A stretch of DNA of 49,002 nucleotides from Pseudopyrenochaeta lycopersici (lineage: Eukaryota > Ascomycota > Dothideomycetes > Pleosporales > Pseudopyrenochaetaceae). The position numbers and the translations under genes were made by a program. The notes beneath the pieces were generated by a model. That model was not told the origin of the DNA. It made no database searches and was given only the letters and a program-made list of their open reading frames with translations. Positions 20,717 to 33,436 of the stretch are shown in pieces; position 1 is the first letter of the stretch, and every line of letters starts with the position of its first letter. The DNA lies in NCBI GenBank assembly GCA_003313425.1, contig NHZP01000038.1, positions 232,501-281,502 on the forward strand, read 5' to 3'.

Positions 20717-23700
20717 GATACATTGCAGCCTTAAAGCTAATAAGATAACTAACACATTAGGATAGCTGGCTGACTAAGTATGATTACGCAGTAACTATCG
20801 CAGAGACTAAAGAAATTAGAGAAGTCTAAAAATTAAATTATGTAATATAAGATTTCCTAAACGCAGTTAGTAAGGTTAGCCCTAACTAGGTGCTATTATT
20901 CTAAGACTAAGGAAGACGCGAGCTAGGAATAAATTAAAAAGAAATAATAAAACGCTTCTAAGATTACATGAGCTTATACTACCTAAAAGGGAGATAGTAG
21001 AAGGGCGCTTTTATTGTAAGTAAAGCTTTATATCTCGCTGGTAGTGGTGTATCTACCTAGGATATAGATAGGGACGTGTCAGATACAAGATGGGTGCCCG
21101 GAAAGAGTATGCTGTTAGAACTATAGCACAGCAGCGAGCGTACGCGATACTGCATTGTAGCACATAGCTCGGGTGTAACTACTTAGCACACACACTACAT
21201 AAAAAGGATAAAAAAAAATAGAAAAGAACTTAGACAGTATTAATACAATAAAATAAAACCTATTAATATACCTTATCGCATTTAAGTATTCTATCTAATA
21301 ATTAAGAGTCTTACTGTCTTAATTACACTCTGAAACAATGTCGCTGTTAATAATACGAGAACTAACCGTAATCCTAATAGACTACACGACGTACACGCTA
21401 TAGCTGCAACAGCTAGAAACGCGATGCGTCTCCCTTAACGTGTAGGAACAGATAGATCCTACTTAGAATATTCTTCTAAAAACGAAACTAAGAATCCTAA
21501 CTAAGCTAGACATTACAAAGTACGAGAGAAAGATAACGCTTAGTAACAACGACAACAGGGCACCTCTGCGACTAGAGGCCCTGTCCAAGCTCTCAATAAA
21601 CAGCCTTAAGGTGTAGAAGGAGGACACCGACTTCTATAAACTCCGCCTTAAGTTATACAAGATAGTAGACAGAGACTATCGCAAAGAACAGGCGAATATA
21701 GATAAAGTAGTAGTATATATCTAATAATCTATATCACCCCACCTTATAAAGAACTGCTGTAAGCTAGGTAAACTAATTTAAACGTAGCTTATTAGCCTAA
21801 AATAAACAGTTAGAATAGACGCTAAAGAAGAATAGTTGCGAGCACGTTACTAATACCTAGCCGCACTTAAACTAATAAGACAGCCTAGGAGTTAGGACAC
21901 CTAGCTCTTAGAATACGACTACGCTGCAACGAACGCGGAGACTAAAGGGGTTACTAAAATACAGAATATACAAGATATTATATAAGACTTTCTTAACTTA
22001 GTTATAAAGATAGCGCTAACTTAGGTAATAACATTCTAGGACTATAGTTAGTAAGAATAAAATATAACTCGCAAAGAAATAATAAAACGCTTCTAAGAAC
22101 ACATAAGTAAGTACCACCCTTTAAAGGGGAAGTAGTAGAGGGGCGCTTCTACTGTAGAGAACACCTTATTTCTCGCTGCTAGTAGTAAATCCACCCTAGG
22201 CACTAACAGGGACGCCTCTTACGTTACTAATAGCGTACTATCTACTCTAACTATACAGGGGAGTTAGAGAAGACCTCGTTAAAAACGAACTTTTAGTTAA
22301 AATACTATATCTAAGTAGTCCCTAATAGGAGATACAGCAGCAGCTAAAGGAGTAAAATACCCTACTTATAAACAACACTATAGACTAGAGAATTATTACT
22401 ATATCTATATAAATAAAGTACTAGAGTAGTTTACACCTTGCTTAGGAATCGCAGTAATAGTAAGGCACTAACTAAAACATAACGCTAACCTGCAAGAACA
22501 GCTTAGGAGCGGGAAAAGAGCTCGCATAAAAACACTAACTATTAAAATGTTAACGTCTTAGACACCTAAAATGTCTACAGAGTAACTAGAGGGACAGAAG
22601 ATTTTAATAATTAATGCTGCCTTAACTACTATATTATTTTAAGCAGAAGCTTTAGACTATCTACTAAGGCACTTATTTATTTTAGACTTAGGATCTATAA
22701 TACATATTATAAATAATTGTAACTAAGTCTAAGACCTCTGTCCGCCTACAGCTGCAGACTGTATTTAGGCTAGAAATACACAGATCTAGATACAAGGATA
22801 TAGATTAGTCCTGCTTAACCTTATTAGACTAAACAGGCTAACTAAACTTAAACTGCGTAACGTAGTCTAGTATCTAGACATCCTATGTAATTTAGTCTCT
22901 TTTAGACTACTTAGATAGTAAGGGATGTGGTAGGATAACTAGAGTAACCCCACTACTCTAAAGAGACAGGATAACACTATAATTATACACCTAAAGGAGG
23001 CACATAGCTAATAGATACTTAAGTATTAGGATAAGGGCGAAGCTGCCTTCTTCACGAAAGTAATTAACTCCCGCACTAAGTAATTAGCATAAAAGGCTAA
23101 CGCTATATAGTAGCATAGGCAAATAGGACACCTAGGACTAGCAGCAATTAAGCACTTAGTCTAACAATCTAAGGGGGTGCGCATTAAAGGAATTACTACT
23201 ATATAATATAACGCATGTAGAAGAGCTAAGACTAGACGCTAGATAAGACGCACACCCTAAGTAAATAACTAAGGCCCTAAGGAAAGACTCGCTATTAACT
23301 TCTATACGTATAAGGAAGGAAGTTTAATAAAAGAGAAGAGTTAGATGCTAGTTACTAATTAGTACTCTAGTTTTATGTAGGATTTCTACTTTAAGGATAA
23401 TTAACTTAGAAAGTCTATTATTAGGTTTCTAGATATTATTATCTGCTTCCTAAAGAAGCAGTATAATATTACAGTTAAGGTTATTAAATGCGACGGAGAG
23501 ATCGCGACTACTAAACCTAAAGTTTTAAGATAGTATACTGCGCGCTTAATTTAATTAGAGCCCTCCGCCCTATACACTTAATCCTAGAACAGTAGAGCTA
23601 AACGCTTAGAGGGTGTAGTAAAAGACAAATCGCGCATAATATAATTAGACGCAAACCTACTATAGGAACTATAGCTAGAGATTGTACGAGCAGTAGTGTA

Positions 23701-24679
23701 CCTATATAATTAAACGCTAAACTACTTAAACGCCTAGAAGTTACCCTACGAAGTTTTCTTTACTACAGCAGCCTTATACGATAGTATAATTACCTCTCTA
23801 TAGAAACTAAATTAAGCCTATCTTAAGGCATACGGTTATAAGACATTCGCCCTTACTAATAATATACTTTAAGGTAAATTACGACTCTAACGTCTTAACC
23901 CTAGAGTATAGATAGGATACCTTGTTAGATACTAATCCTCTAATATCTACAGAATCTAGATTCTATCTATAGCTAAAGTAATTAGTACTTAAGATATAGT
24001 ATTTAATAAAGAATTACTATTTAACAGGAAGACAGAAGACCTTATAGACAACCTTATATACAGCACGTTAAACAAGATAGCTGTATAGATAAGGACAGTT
24101 AAACTGCTAGAACTAACCTATAAGGAACCAGAGACCTAAACGTTCTATAAAGATAATACTATTTAAGACTCTAAAATAACCTAGTAAGATAACTAACTAG
24201 GTTACTATTAAGGGAGGAAGATTAACTATACCTACCCCTCTCTACTAACTACTCTGCCGCTAGTAGCTCTGCTTACGTAACTGTTATCTAGCGAGTATTA
24301 AGGAGATAGCTAAACAATATCTAGCTTATTAAAAATAATTCCTTAGGAAGCAGCCTTTATAGCGGGCACCTAAGCAGGGCACGTTAGAACCTATAATAGG
24401 AAGATAATTAATAAGGCCTAGATAAAGCAAATGTTAGCCTAAGAATTAAAGCTATATTAAAGTAAGTTACTACTGCTGCTAACTTCTTACATAAGAATTA
24501 AGAAACATCCTCTTTATAAATAGTTTAAGGAAGCTAAGAAAGAGCACCTTAAAAGCTATTATAAGGTAAAATTATAGTCTAAAGTACTAATAAAGAAGAT
24601 TAAACTAATAGGATAACAGATCCTTAATTATATATAGGTGTATACCTACAAACTAGATAAGAACTATTACTTACTAAAG
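20717..24679 (+). mobile_element. Array unit 3: copia-B fragment plus copia-A 5' part
   Basis: Same as units 1 and 2 except one A fewer in the run near 21210. The copia-A LTR is at 21077-21300. This copy is continuous, apart from LTR6, with the copia-A 3' part at 24982-26726; together they make one complete decayed copia-A element. Confidence 0.92.
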
Positions 24680-24981
24680 TGTCAGGGTTCAATCCTTTCA
24701 GGTTACTAGACGCAGGTGAAAGGGTTCAATCCTTCCAAGTTACTAGACGCAGGTGAAAGGTAACGATCCTGCCAAGTTACTAGACGCAGGTGAAAGGTAA
24801 CTGTTACCTCTTACCTTTCACCAAGCTAGGTAACTGGATCGGGACTAGCCTGCTCTAGCTTATGTATATAGGCAGCACCTCTCCCCCGAAGGTGAGAGGT
24901 ATCTGCTATTTTGTCCATTTCCTTTTAAATTGAGTTTCTTCAACTAAGACCGTCCCAACTGTGCGTGTTGACTGCCTTACA
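24680..24981 (+). mobile_element. Chromovirus LTR6, solo, with intact target duplication
   Basis: 302-bp form flanked on both sides by TAAAG (24675-24679 and 24982-24986), a perfect 5-bp target-site duplication inside copia-A. The second copia copy shows no insertion at the equivalent place near 29190. This is the original chromovirus insertion, later reduced to a solo LTR; the LTR junctions of the array derive from it. Confidence 0.92.
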
Positions 24982-26726
24982 TAAAGTATAAGGCGCGACT
25001 TATTATCTAAGGTAACTAATAAAGGAATATTACCTTATAAGACACTTACGCAGCTACTCTTACTAGCTGTTTATTCTAAATACTAATAGCAGTAGCAGCT
25101 TACTATAATCTAGAGCTTAAGTAATACGATATTACAAACGCCTTTATCTACGTAACTATAGATTAAGAAGTATACATAAGAATGCCCTACGGCTACTAAA
25201 AGCCTAGAATAATACTCTAGGTAAATAAGGCTTTATACAGTCTCTAGATCTCCCCTCTCCTCTAGCAAAAGGAATTTATATTAACCCTTAAGAGACTTAG
25301 CTTTTAGAACGTCCCTTATAAGCTATACTACCTAATTAAGGACAGAATTATTATATTCTTCTATATTAATAATATTATTCTTGTATATAGTAAGCAGAAG
25401 GAGACTAAAGCCTAATAAGCGATTTAATATCTTAGAGATAAGTACTCTATTATAGGTAGAGATAATCTTTAATAGTTTCTTAGAGTTAAAGTTATTAGGA
25501 ACTAAGAGCAGCGCAAGATCTAGCTATTATAAGCGGTATACGCAGATAAGATTAGCCGCTTAGTTAACAGAAAAGACATCTAACATAACACTCTAATAGC
25601 AGCTATTAAACTAAAGCCCTAAGACGGCTTAGCAACTCTATTAGCAATTAATAAGTACTAACGCAAGATTAGATCTCTGCTATATACAGCTGTTATAACC
25701 TAACTAGACATCGCTTTTACAACATTAAGACTAGCCTGATTCCTTATAAACCCTAGCACTAAGTACTATACAGTAGCTAACTAAGTTCTCCTTTACCTCT
25801 AAAGCACTAAATTAAGATCCCTTAAGCTTAGTAGAGATAACTGTCTTAAAGTAGCAAGCAATACCTCGTTTACAGACAACATAATTAATAGAAAAAGCTC
25901 GCAGGGATACATAATTAAGTTATTTAGCGGTTTAATTACTTAGAAAGCAAGTAAGTAAGATATAGTTATAATATTAACTACAGAAGCTAAGCTTCTTACG
26001 CTATTATAAGTAGTAAAAGAAGCTATATTTATATTACGACTACTTAAGGAACTACAAATTAATCTGCTTAAGGACATAATCACGATATAATATAATAATA
26101 CTTAAACTATCTAGCTAATTAATAATAAAGTCTTACGGCTGCAAACTAAGCTCTAGCATGTAAATATTTATAATTATTAACTAAGACAGGAGGTGTTAAG
26201 AAGAAGTATTTAGGTTATCTATGTCTAATTAGCTAACATGCTAGCTAATAGCTTTATAAAGGCGTTGCTAGCTAATAAATAGACACAGTTTCTAAGCTAA
26301 ATAGGCCTTATAGAGCTTGCAGGAAGTAGAGAAATAATAGCAGTACGCCTTAAAGAGATCTAAAGCTAAATTAAGAAGCTAGAGATTAAATAGGCGTAGC
26401 TAGACAGCGATTAATACTCCTTATACACGACCTCTAGATTTACTAGAAGACAACAGAAGTAGTTCTTATCTAGCTTAAAATGGTTTCTAAGCTGAGAGGG
26501 TGTGTTAGATACAAGATAGGTGCCTGGAAAGAGTATGCTGTTAGAACTATAGCACAGCAGCGAGCGTACGCGATACTGTATTGTAGCGCATAGCTTAGGT
26601 ATAACTACTTGGCACATACACTATATAAAAAGGACAAAAAAAAATAGAAAAGAACTCGGACAGCATCAATACAATGAAATAAAACCTATCAACATACCTC
26701 ATCGCATTTGAGCATTCTATCTGACA
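24982..26726 (+). mobile_element. Copia-A, 3' part: RT, RNase H and 3' LTR, RIP-decayed
   Basis: Continues the copia-A reading after LTR6. RT remnants include a QDTYAATL-like block, Tyr-Asp-Ile-Thr-Asn-Ala-Phe near 25130, and the catalytic Tyr-x-Asp-Asp at 25362-25373 now reading Tyr-Ile-Asn-Asn, as two GAT-to-AAT changes would give. RNase H follows with SLLYTAVITQLDIAF- and QKASKQDI-like segments. A short purine tract (26494-26500) precedes the 3' LTR at 26503-26726, which starts TGTTAGATAC and ends TATCTGACA. Catalytically dead. Confidence 0.88.
26503..26726 (+). mobile_element. Copia-A 3' LTR
   Basis: 224 bp with near-perfect terminal inverted repeats (TGTTAGATA against TATCTGACA) and a TATATAAAAAGG box near 26625. 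Less decayed than the 5' LTR copies. Followed by the GGACG target duplication (26727-26731). Confidence 0.88.
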
Positions 26727-29445
26727 GGACGCCTCTCTTATGCCTGATAGCGTATTATCTGACTAACCTAAATAGGGGTTAAGAAGGAAGTCCTTATTAA
26801 AAAAACGCCTAGCTAGTTATTTAACTATATCTAAGCAGTCTTAGAATTAGGATAAAGCGGCAGCTAGAGGCACAAAATACCCTGCTTATAGACTACGCTA
26901 TCTTCTTACTAACTGCCTCTATATTAATAATAATAATGCCCTAGACTAGTTTAAGCTAAGGGAATTAATATTAGAGCTAGTAAAGCTACGCCTATAATAT
27001 AATCCTAATATATAGGAATAAGTAAGGGCATTAAAAAAATAACGAATATAAACACTAAGCTTTAAGAACTCTTACACTCCTACGCCTAAGATATCTGCTA
27101 ACTAACTTAAAGGTTAGAAGATTATAACTATTAGTGCTGCGTTTAACGCTGCATCTTTCTAAGCTGAGTATTTAGACTACCTACTAAGATACTCTTTTAT
27201 CCTAGACTTAGGCTTAACAATCTATATTACGAACAACTAATCTTAACTTTAAAGCCTGCGTCCTCCTGTTACAGCAGATTACATACTAGCTAGGAATACA
27301 CGGATTTTAATATAAGGATATAGAATAGTATAGCTTAACCTAAGAGGGCTATATAGACTAATAAGGCTTATGCTAAATAATATAGTATAGTGTCTAGAGA
27401 TCCTATATAATCTAGTCTTATTTAGATTACTTAGATAATAGGGCGTGTAGTAGGATAATAAGAATAAGCCTACAACTCTTAAGAGGCGAGACAACTTAAT
27501 AATTGCATACCTAAAAGAAGCACATAGATAATAGATACTTAAGTAAGAAGACGAGATGCAGGCAGCATTTTATATAAGAATAATTAATTCTTAATTAAAG
27601 CGAGCACTATAGAAGGCTGATGCGATACGCTAGTATAAACGTATAGGATATCTAGGGCCGGCAGCTATCAAGCACCTAGTCTAGTAATCTAAGGGGGTGC
27701 GCATTAAGGGAGTTACAACAGTTAAGTGCGACGCGTGCGGAAGAGCTAAAACTAAGCAGTAAATATAACGTACACCTTAATTAAACTACGAAGGCCTAGG
27801 AGAAAGACTAGCTATTAACTTCTATTCTTATAAGGAGGGAAGCTTAATAAAGGAGAAGAGTTAAATACTTATTACTAATTAATACTCTAGTTTCCTATAG
27901 GACTTTTACTTTAAAGATAATTAACTTAGGAAGTTAATTATTAGGTTACTAGATATTATTATCTAGTTCCTAAAGAAGCAGTATAATATTACTGTTAAAG
28001 TAATTAAATATAATAGTAAGATTATAACTACAAAGCTAGAGGTAGCACGATAGTGTACTACGTAAGTAATACAACTTAAGCCTTTAGCTCTAGATACCTA
28101 AGCATAAAATAGTAGTACTAAACGCTTAGGGGGTGTAGTTAAAGATAAATCTCGCGTAATAAGGCTAGACGTAAACTTGCTGTAGGAGCTGTAGCTAGAG
28201 ATTATATGAGTAGCGGTGTATCTATATAATCGAACGCCGAACTACTTAAATTATTAGAAGTTACTATATAAAGTCTTCTTTATATTTACAGCTTTCTAAA
28301 ACAGTATTATTATAATACCTTAAAAACTAAACCTAGCACACCTAAAAGTATATAGCTGTAAGGCCTTTGCCTTAACTAATAATACTCTTTAAGGTAAATT
28401 ATAACTCTAACGTCTTAATCTGCGAGCTTAGATTAGATACCTAGTTAAATATTAATTATCTAGTATCTATAAGATCTAGATTCTAATAATAGGTAAGGTA
28501 ATTAGTACTTAAGACGTAGTATTTAATAAAGACACAATATTTAACAGGAAGATAGAAGATATTATAGATAATCTTATGCACAGTACCTTAAATAAGATAG
28601 CTATATAGGTAAGATCTACTAAGCTTCTAGAACCTACCTATAATTAACTAGAGACTAAAACGTTCTTTAAAGATAATATAATATAGGATACTAAGCTAAC
28701 CTAAGAATATAATAGCCTAGGATACTGCTAAGAGAGGAAGACGGGGTACAGCTATCTTACGCTATTAGCGACTCTACTGCTAGTAGCTCTGCTTGCGCAT
28801 CTACTAGCAGGCGCTTATTAGGAAGATACTTAGGACTTAGATACCTTATTAAAGACTGTCCTATAGAAGGCCGTATTTATAGCTAAGATACAGGCTAGGA
28901 ATATTAGAACGTACGAAGGTAAGCTAGTAGATAAAGCCTAAATAAACTAAATGCTAGTATAAGGTTTAAGGCCTTATCTTAACTAACTTCTACTACTACT
29001 ATTAACCTAGAGGTAGATAGAAGAACATCTACTTAGAGACTACTAGAAAGAAGCTTAGAGAGAGCATCTTAAGAGTTATAAGTAGATAAAATTATAGTCT
29101 AAAGTGCCTGTAAAGGAAGTAAAAGTAAAGGGTTAATAGATCTTAGACTATATATAGGTGTATACCTATAAGCTTAATAAGGACTATTACTTTAAGAGCT
29201 GTAAGGCGCGATTAGTTATCTAAAGAGACTAACAGAGAAATATTACTTCTTAAGAAACCTATACAGCTACTCTTGCGAGCTAGTTATTTTAAATACTAAT
29301 AGTAATTACTGCTTATTTTAATCTTAAGCTTAAATAGTACGACGTTATAAATACTTTTGTTTATGTAGTAATAGACTAAGAGATCTACATAAGAATGCTA
29401 CATAGCTATTAGAAGCCTAGGATAGTACTATAAGTTAATAAGGCC
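26727..29445 (+). pseudogene. Copia-B, right fragment, RIP-decayed and truncated in RT
   Basis: Resumes copia-B after the nested copia-A and parallels it through gag, protease (near 27210), GAG-pre-integrase (near 27660), integrase, linker and the first third of RT (Tyr-Asp-Val-Ile-Asn-Thr-Phe near 29345). It breaks off at 29445, before Tyr-x-Asp-Asp, and there is no 3' LTR. Stops in all frames; TpA-rich. The break coincides with the palindrome at 29438-29454. The two short minus-strand open frames near 26411 and 27279 are chance frames. Confidence 0.85.
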
Positions 29446-29733
29446 AGGCCTTATGAACACCCAGAACTATGCGGTCTCCCCCTTTTTTCTCTTGCCCTGT
29501 GCGTTCGCTAATCTTACGAAACAGAAGGAGAACACCTAGAAGAATGCGTCCGCCCCTTTATTCTGCGACTAAACCTTTCTTAGCTAGTGCTCTAACCTAG
29601 ATTAGCTAGTACCTACGCGTAACGCGTTAGAGCATAAATCGCGTTCCTAGACGCGTAACTACGCGTTCTATATAATAGAATAAATAAGAGTAAAAGCGAG
29701 AGGGAACAAAAGAGAGAAAAAGAAAGAGTATCT
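29446..29733 (+). promoter_or_regulatory. Upstream region of TLH2 with four ACGCGT boxes and a TATA box
   Basis: Less decayed than the copia sequence. Perfect ACGCGT hexamers at 29615-29620, 29622-29627, 29651-29656 and 29661-29666, then TATATAA at 29669-29675, about 65 bp before the ATG. ACGCGT is the MluI cell-cycle box bound by the MBF factor that drives G1/S transcription in fungi; whether it works here is inference. A purine-rich stretch immediately precedes the ATG. No gene is seen on the other strand; a divergent partner such as TLH1 has would have lain where copia-B is now. Confidence 0.55.
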
Positions 29734-30225
29734 ATGATGTTTACCTTTCTCCCATCCTACAGCGTCCTTGTCTGCCGCCAGCATACCTGCGCTGTCTACA
29801 GCCTAGATCAGCACCTGGAGCGCCAGCATAGTATACCTGCAACGCAGCGGAGAGAGCTGCTCGCAGCCTACCAAGGCCTTAACTTAAACCCGCCAGCGGA
29901 GGTCCCTCTCCCTCAACCAAACAGCCCGCCTATCGCGGAGCTAGGTTCCCCACAGGACGCATTTCTCTGCTGTAATCACGTCGCTAGCAGTAGCAGTAGC
30001 AGTAGTAGTAGTAGCACTACTACTAGCAAGCGCTGCGGCTTTCTAAGCACAAGCCGTAAGTGTATACAGAAACATATAAACAAGCAGCACGGTATAAAGC
30101 TTACACGATGGTCCTCTGCCTCTGCGACCTCGTACCAGGAGCACGCTACGCAGCTATGGAGGCCAGTTAAGGTGCAGACTTTTTTCCGCGAACGGCGCTA
30201 CGTCCGGTACTTTGTAGTACAGGCA

Positions 30226-30360
30226 GAGGTACAGGAGCAGGCACAGGAGCAGGCACAGGAGCAGGCACAGGAGCAGGCACAGGAGCAGGCACAGGAGCAG
30301 GCACAGGAGCAGGCACAGGAGCAGGCACAGGAGCAGGCACAGGAGCAGACGCAGGATCAG
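30226..30360 (+). repeat. 12-bp coding minisatellite (Gln-Glu-Gln-Ala) in TLH2
   Basis: About ten copies of CAGGAGCAGGCA, in frame, giving Gln-Glu-Gln-Ala repeats. TLH1 has nothing at this place. Confidence 0.9.
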
Positions 30361-32550
30361 CATTCGGGGCAGCAACAACAGCAGAGAAAGCGGCTAGACC
30401 CTAAGGAGAGGCTCACTAGCTTGTTAGCTGAGTGGGAAACTATTGAGCGTCAGGATAACAAGGCAATCAGCCAAATCGCTGAAGAGGCCTTAGCCTACGA
30501 CCGCACTGGCTGGTTAAAACGGACGCAATGGGAGCAGCACCTTAAAGCCTACCCAGACTGGAAGCAGCTCGCCTACGCTGTGCGACCGCCAGGCGACGAC
30601 GAGCCAGTATTACAATGTACGGTACGCCGCGTTGAAGAGGTAGTTGAGCAGGCTGTCGAGGGGCTCAGCTCGCTATCGATTGAGACGTTGCGCTGGCTAC
30701 GTAGTGCAACACCACAGCAGTCTGATTGTCGCCCTCTAGGTCGTATGCAGAAGATAGAAAGCCAACGTCGCGCAGCACGGCTCTGGGCACGACTTATTTG
30801 CTACTGCCTGCGGTTAATTGCTGCCGGAGAGAAAGAGAAGGAGGAGGAAGACGCAGAGGACGGATTCCAGCATATCGTCCGCCTATTCCCCTGGCACGGA
30901 GGGCAGAAGCAGGAAGCAGTAAAGCTCTGGAGACTACTGACTGCTGCCGACGGAAGCAGTCACGTAGCTGAACAGCAGAAGGCTATCCTAAGCCTATCTA
31001 AGGCACTGTTCTGCCAGGAGGTATACTGTCAGCCGTTTCATAGCGGTATAATCCACTTCCTCGCCGCGCTAGCTATTAACCCAGATACGAACCGACTACG
31101 CGACGCCTCGCAGTTCTCAACGCTTCTTAGCTCAATCGTCTACTGCGTCCGCGTCCTAGCAGCTGAAGCTTTCCTCCCATCTACCCAGCGCGCAGAGCAG
31201 GGTGCTGCTAAGACAGCTGCTCTACTACATCAGCGAGCGCGCTATCTCGTCGATGGCTCGCATAGCCCGATGAGCATTATGATTAGTCTACTTGCCTACG
31301 CTAAGCATATCTCTCTACGTACCCCAGGCCGTATTGCAGGCAGTATGTGGTGGTCTCCTAACCGCCAGACGTTCTTCCTTAAAGGCCGGCCTATTAAGCT
31401 AGAGCGCTTTCGCGCTATAGCACAAGGACTAGTAGCGAAGGCAGAGCAGATCCTTTAGGGGGAACTGCTCTAGGTAGAGGAGCAGGCACAGCGACGCTCT
31501 ACTAACCTAGCAGCTATCCAAGACAATGTAACAACAGCACAGCGAGCAGGCTGCTTCTTAACACTAGCTCAGCTTAAAGAGGGCAGGGACTAGGTTCTCG
31601 CGCGGCTCGCGAGCGTGCCAGCTGCGCAGCAACTATATACATTAAGAGGGGAGCAGGAAGGCGAGGAGGGCAATTAAGGCAGCCAAGTCTACCAAGCTAA
31701 GGCGTCTATACTGTAGCATAAGCAACAGGTGCAGCGATATCTCCAGCGCGTGGGACGCTTCCTTGAGCTACTCTGTCTCGCGGTCCATATCACAGGCGGG
31801 CAGCCAGCGCGCGGGCCTGAGTTACTGTTAGTTCGGTGGCGTAATGGGGTGCTCCAGGATCGTAACCTCTACGTAATTGATGGGCAGGTTACGCTAGTCA
31901 CCCGCTACCACAAGACGCAGGCGCAGTGGGATCGACCTAAGGTAGTTCCGCGCTTCCTGCCAGAGGCAGTAGGGCAGTTAATCGCAGCGTACCTGCTCTA
32001 CGTACGGCCTCTGCGGGCGATGCTGCTAGCTAGCCAAGGTAAAGTAGCTTTAGCATTAATGAACGACTACCTCTGGGCAGACAAGGATAAGCTCTGGGAT
32101 ATAGATAGGCTTACGCGTGCGTTAGCGGTCGAGTCAGTAGAGCTTCTAGGCACGCGGCTGACGATCCAGGAGTACTAGCACGTAGCTGTAGGTATTGGGC
32201 GCGAGGTAGTAGGACAGCGGTTTGCAGCAGGCTATTGTCAGGAGAAAAAGAGTCGCGGTAGTCACTGGGCGTTTGCGCCTGAGGTAGACGGTGGCAGTGA
32301 CGGCGACGAGGACGGAGAGGATCTGCTTAAGCTACAGAGCGGGCGTTTTACGACGACAGGACTAGTAGCTTATACTGTACAGGCTGATATAGTACAGGGG
32401 CTAAGTGTTCGTTCAATTGACGTCTTCCGCACGTTAAGCTATAGCTGGCACGCCTTCCTTAGCTTCCTTCTACATACAGAGGCGAGTAGAAAGAGGAAGC
32501 AGGAGCAGAGCAGCCTAAGCGATAGAGACGAGCCGCAGAAGAGGCAGCAG

Positions 32551-32760
32551 ACGCAGCAGTTCCAGCAGACGCAGCAGTTCCAGCAGACGCAGCAGTTCTA
32601 GCAGACGCAGCAGTTCCAGCAGACGCAGCAGTTCCAGCAGACGCAGCAGTTCCAGACGCAGCAGTTCTAGCAGACGCAGCAGATGCAGCAGTTCCAGCAA
32701 TTCCAGCAATTCCAGCAGTTTGAGCAGTTTCAGCAGTTTCAGCAGTTCCAGCAGTGGCAA
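32551..32760 (+). repeat. 18-bp CAG-rich repeats replacing the Walker A region of TLH2
   Basis: Repeats of CAGTTCCAGCAGACGCAG decaying rightwards to shorter CAGTTC/CAGTTT units. They lie where TLH1 encodes helicase motifs I and Ia, and the frame changes within them. One or more CAG codons read TAG. Confidence 0.85.
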
Positions 32761-33436
32761 CAGTGGCAACTGAGGCAGAATTAAAGGCAGTAGTTAATAA
32801 GTCGCATGTTGTTATTACAGCAGACTCGTGGCGGACAAAGCTGCACAGGCTAAAGGATCTTCGGCTGCTACCGTGCCAGCAGGTACTACTTACAGCTACG
32901 TTGCCGCCGTCGCAGGAGAGGCAGCTACAGGAGGTAATGTTAATGCGCGGAGCAACAATTATCCGCGCAGAGACAACGCAGCGACGTAGGACGCAGTATA
33001 CAGTAGTACGCTGCAGGCGTAAGGTAGAGCTGCAGGAGACGGCTGTAGAGCTCGCGCGCAGGCTGATGGACAAGGCAAGGTTGCTTAGTAGCGCGCAGGT
33101 AGCAGAGGTAGCAGGAGGACGAGAGGTAGCAAGAGCGAAAGGGGTTGTGTACTGTCGCAGCAAGGCGCTGTGTGAGCAGCTAGCAGGGCGGCTAGGCTGC
33201 GTAGCGTACCACGCAGGCATGCCCGAGCGTGCAGAGGTACTAGAGAGGTAGAGACAGTCAGGAGGGCTAATCACGTGCACGTCAGCGCTTGGAGTAGGAG
33301 TAGATATCGCGCAGGTGCTCTTCACGCTGCATGTAGAGAGGCCGTAGGGGATGGTTGATTTTGTGCAGGAGAGCGGGCGAGCGCGAGGGGCAGGCAAGGC
33401 AGTGATTCTAGTGGTGCAAGGACAGCAGTGGCAGAA

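Larger units (their letters stand above)
11920..24981 (+). repeat. Tandem array: three copia units punctuated by four chromovirus LTRs
   Basis: Order: LTR3, unit 1 (12185-16148), LTR4, unit 2 (16451-20414), LTR5, unit 3 (20717-24679), LTR6. Units are 3,964, 3,964 and 3,963 bp; the only difference I found is an A-run of 10, 10 and 9. The period including one 302-bp LTR is about 4,266 bp. Every unit starts GATACATTGC and ends TTACTAAAG. The last LTR is followed by TAAAG and the continuation of the same copia element. The simplest origin is unequal crossing-over between direct LTRs flanking one unit. The units share the same RIP-like damage, so it predates the amplification. Confidence 0.93.

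Noticed and set aside
26411..27494. Two minus-strand open frames of about 70 codons in the copia remnants
   Set aside because: Biased Leu/Ile/Tyr/Ser composition from TpA-rich decayed DNA, antisense to recognisable pol sequence.
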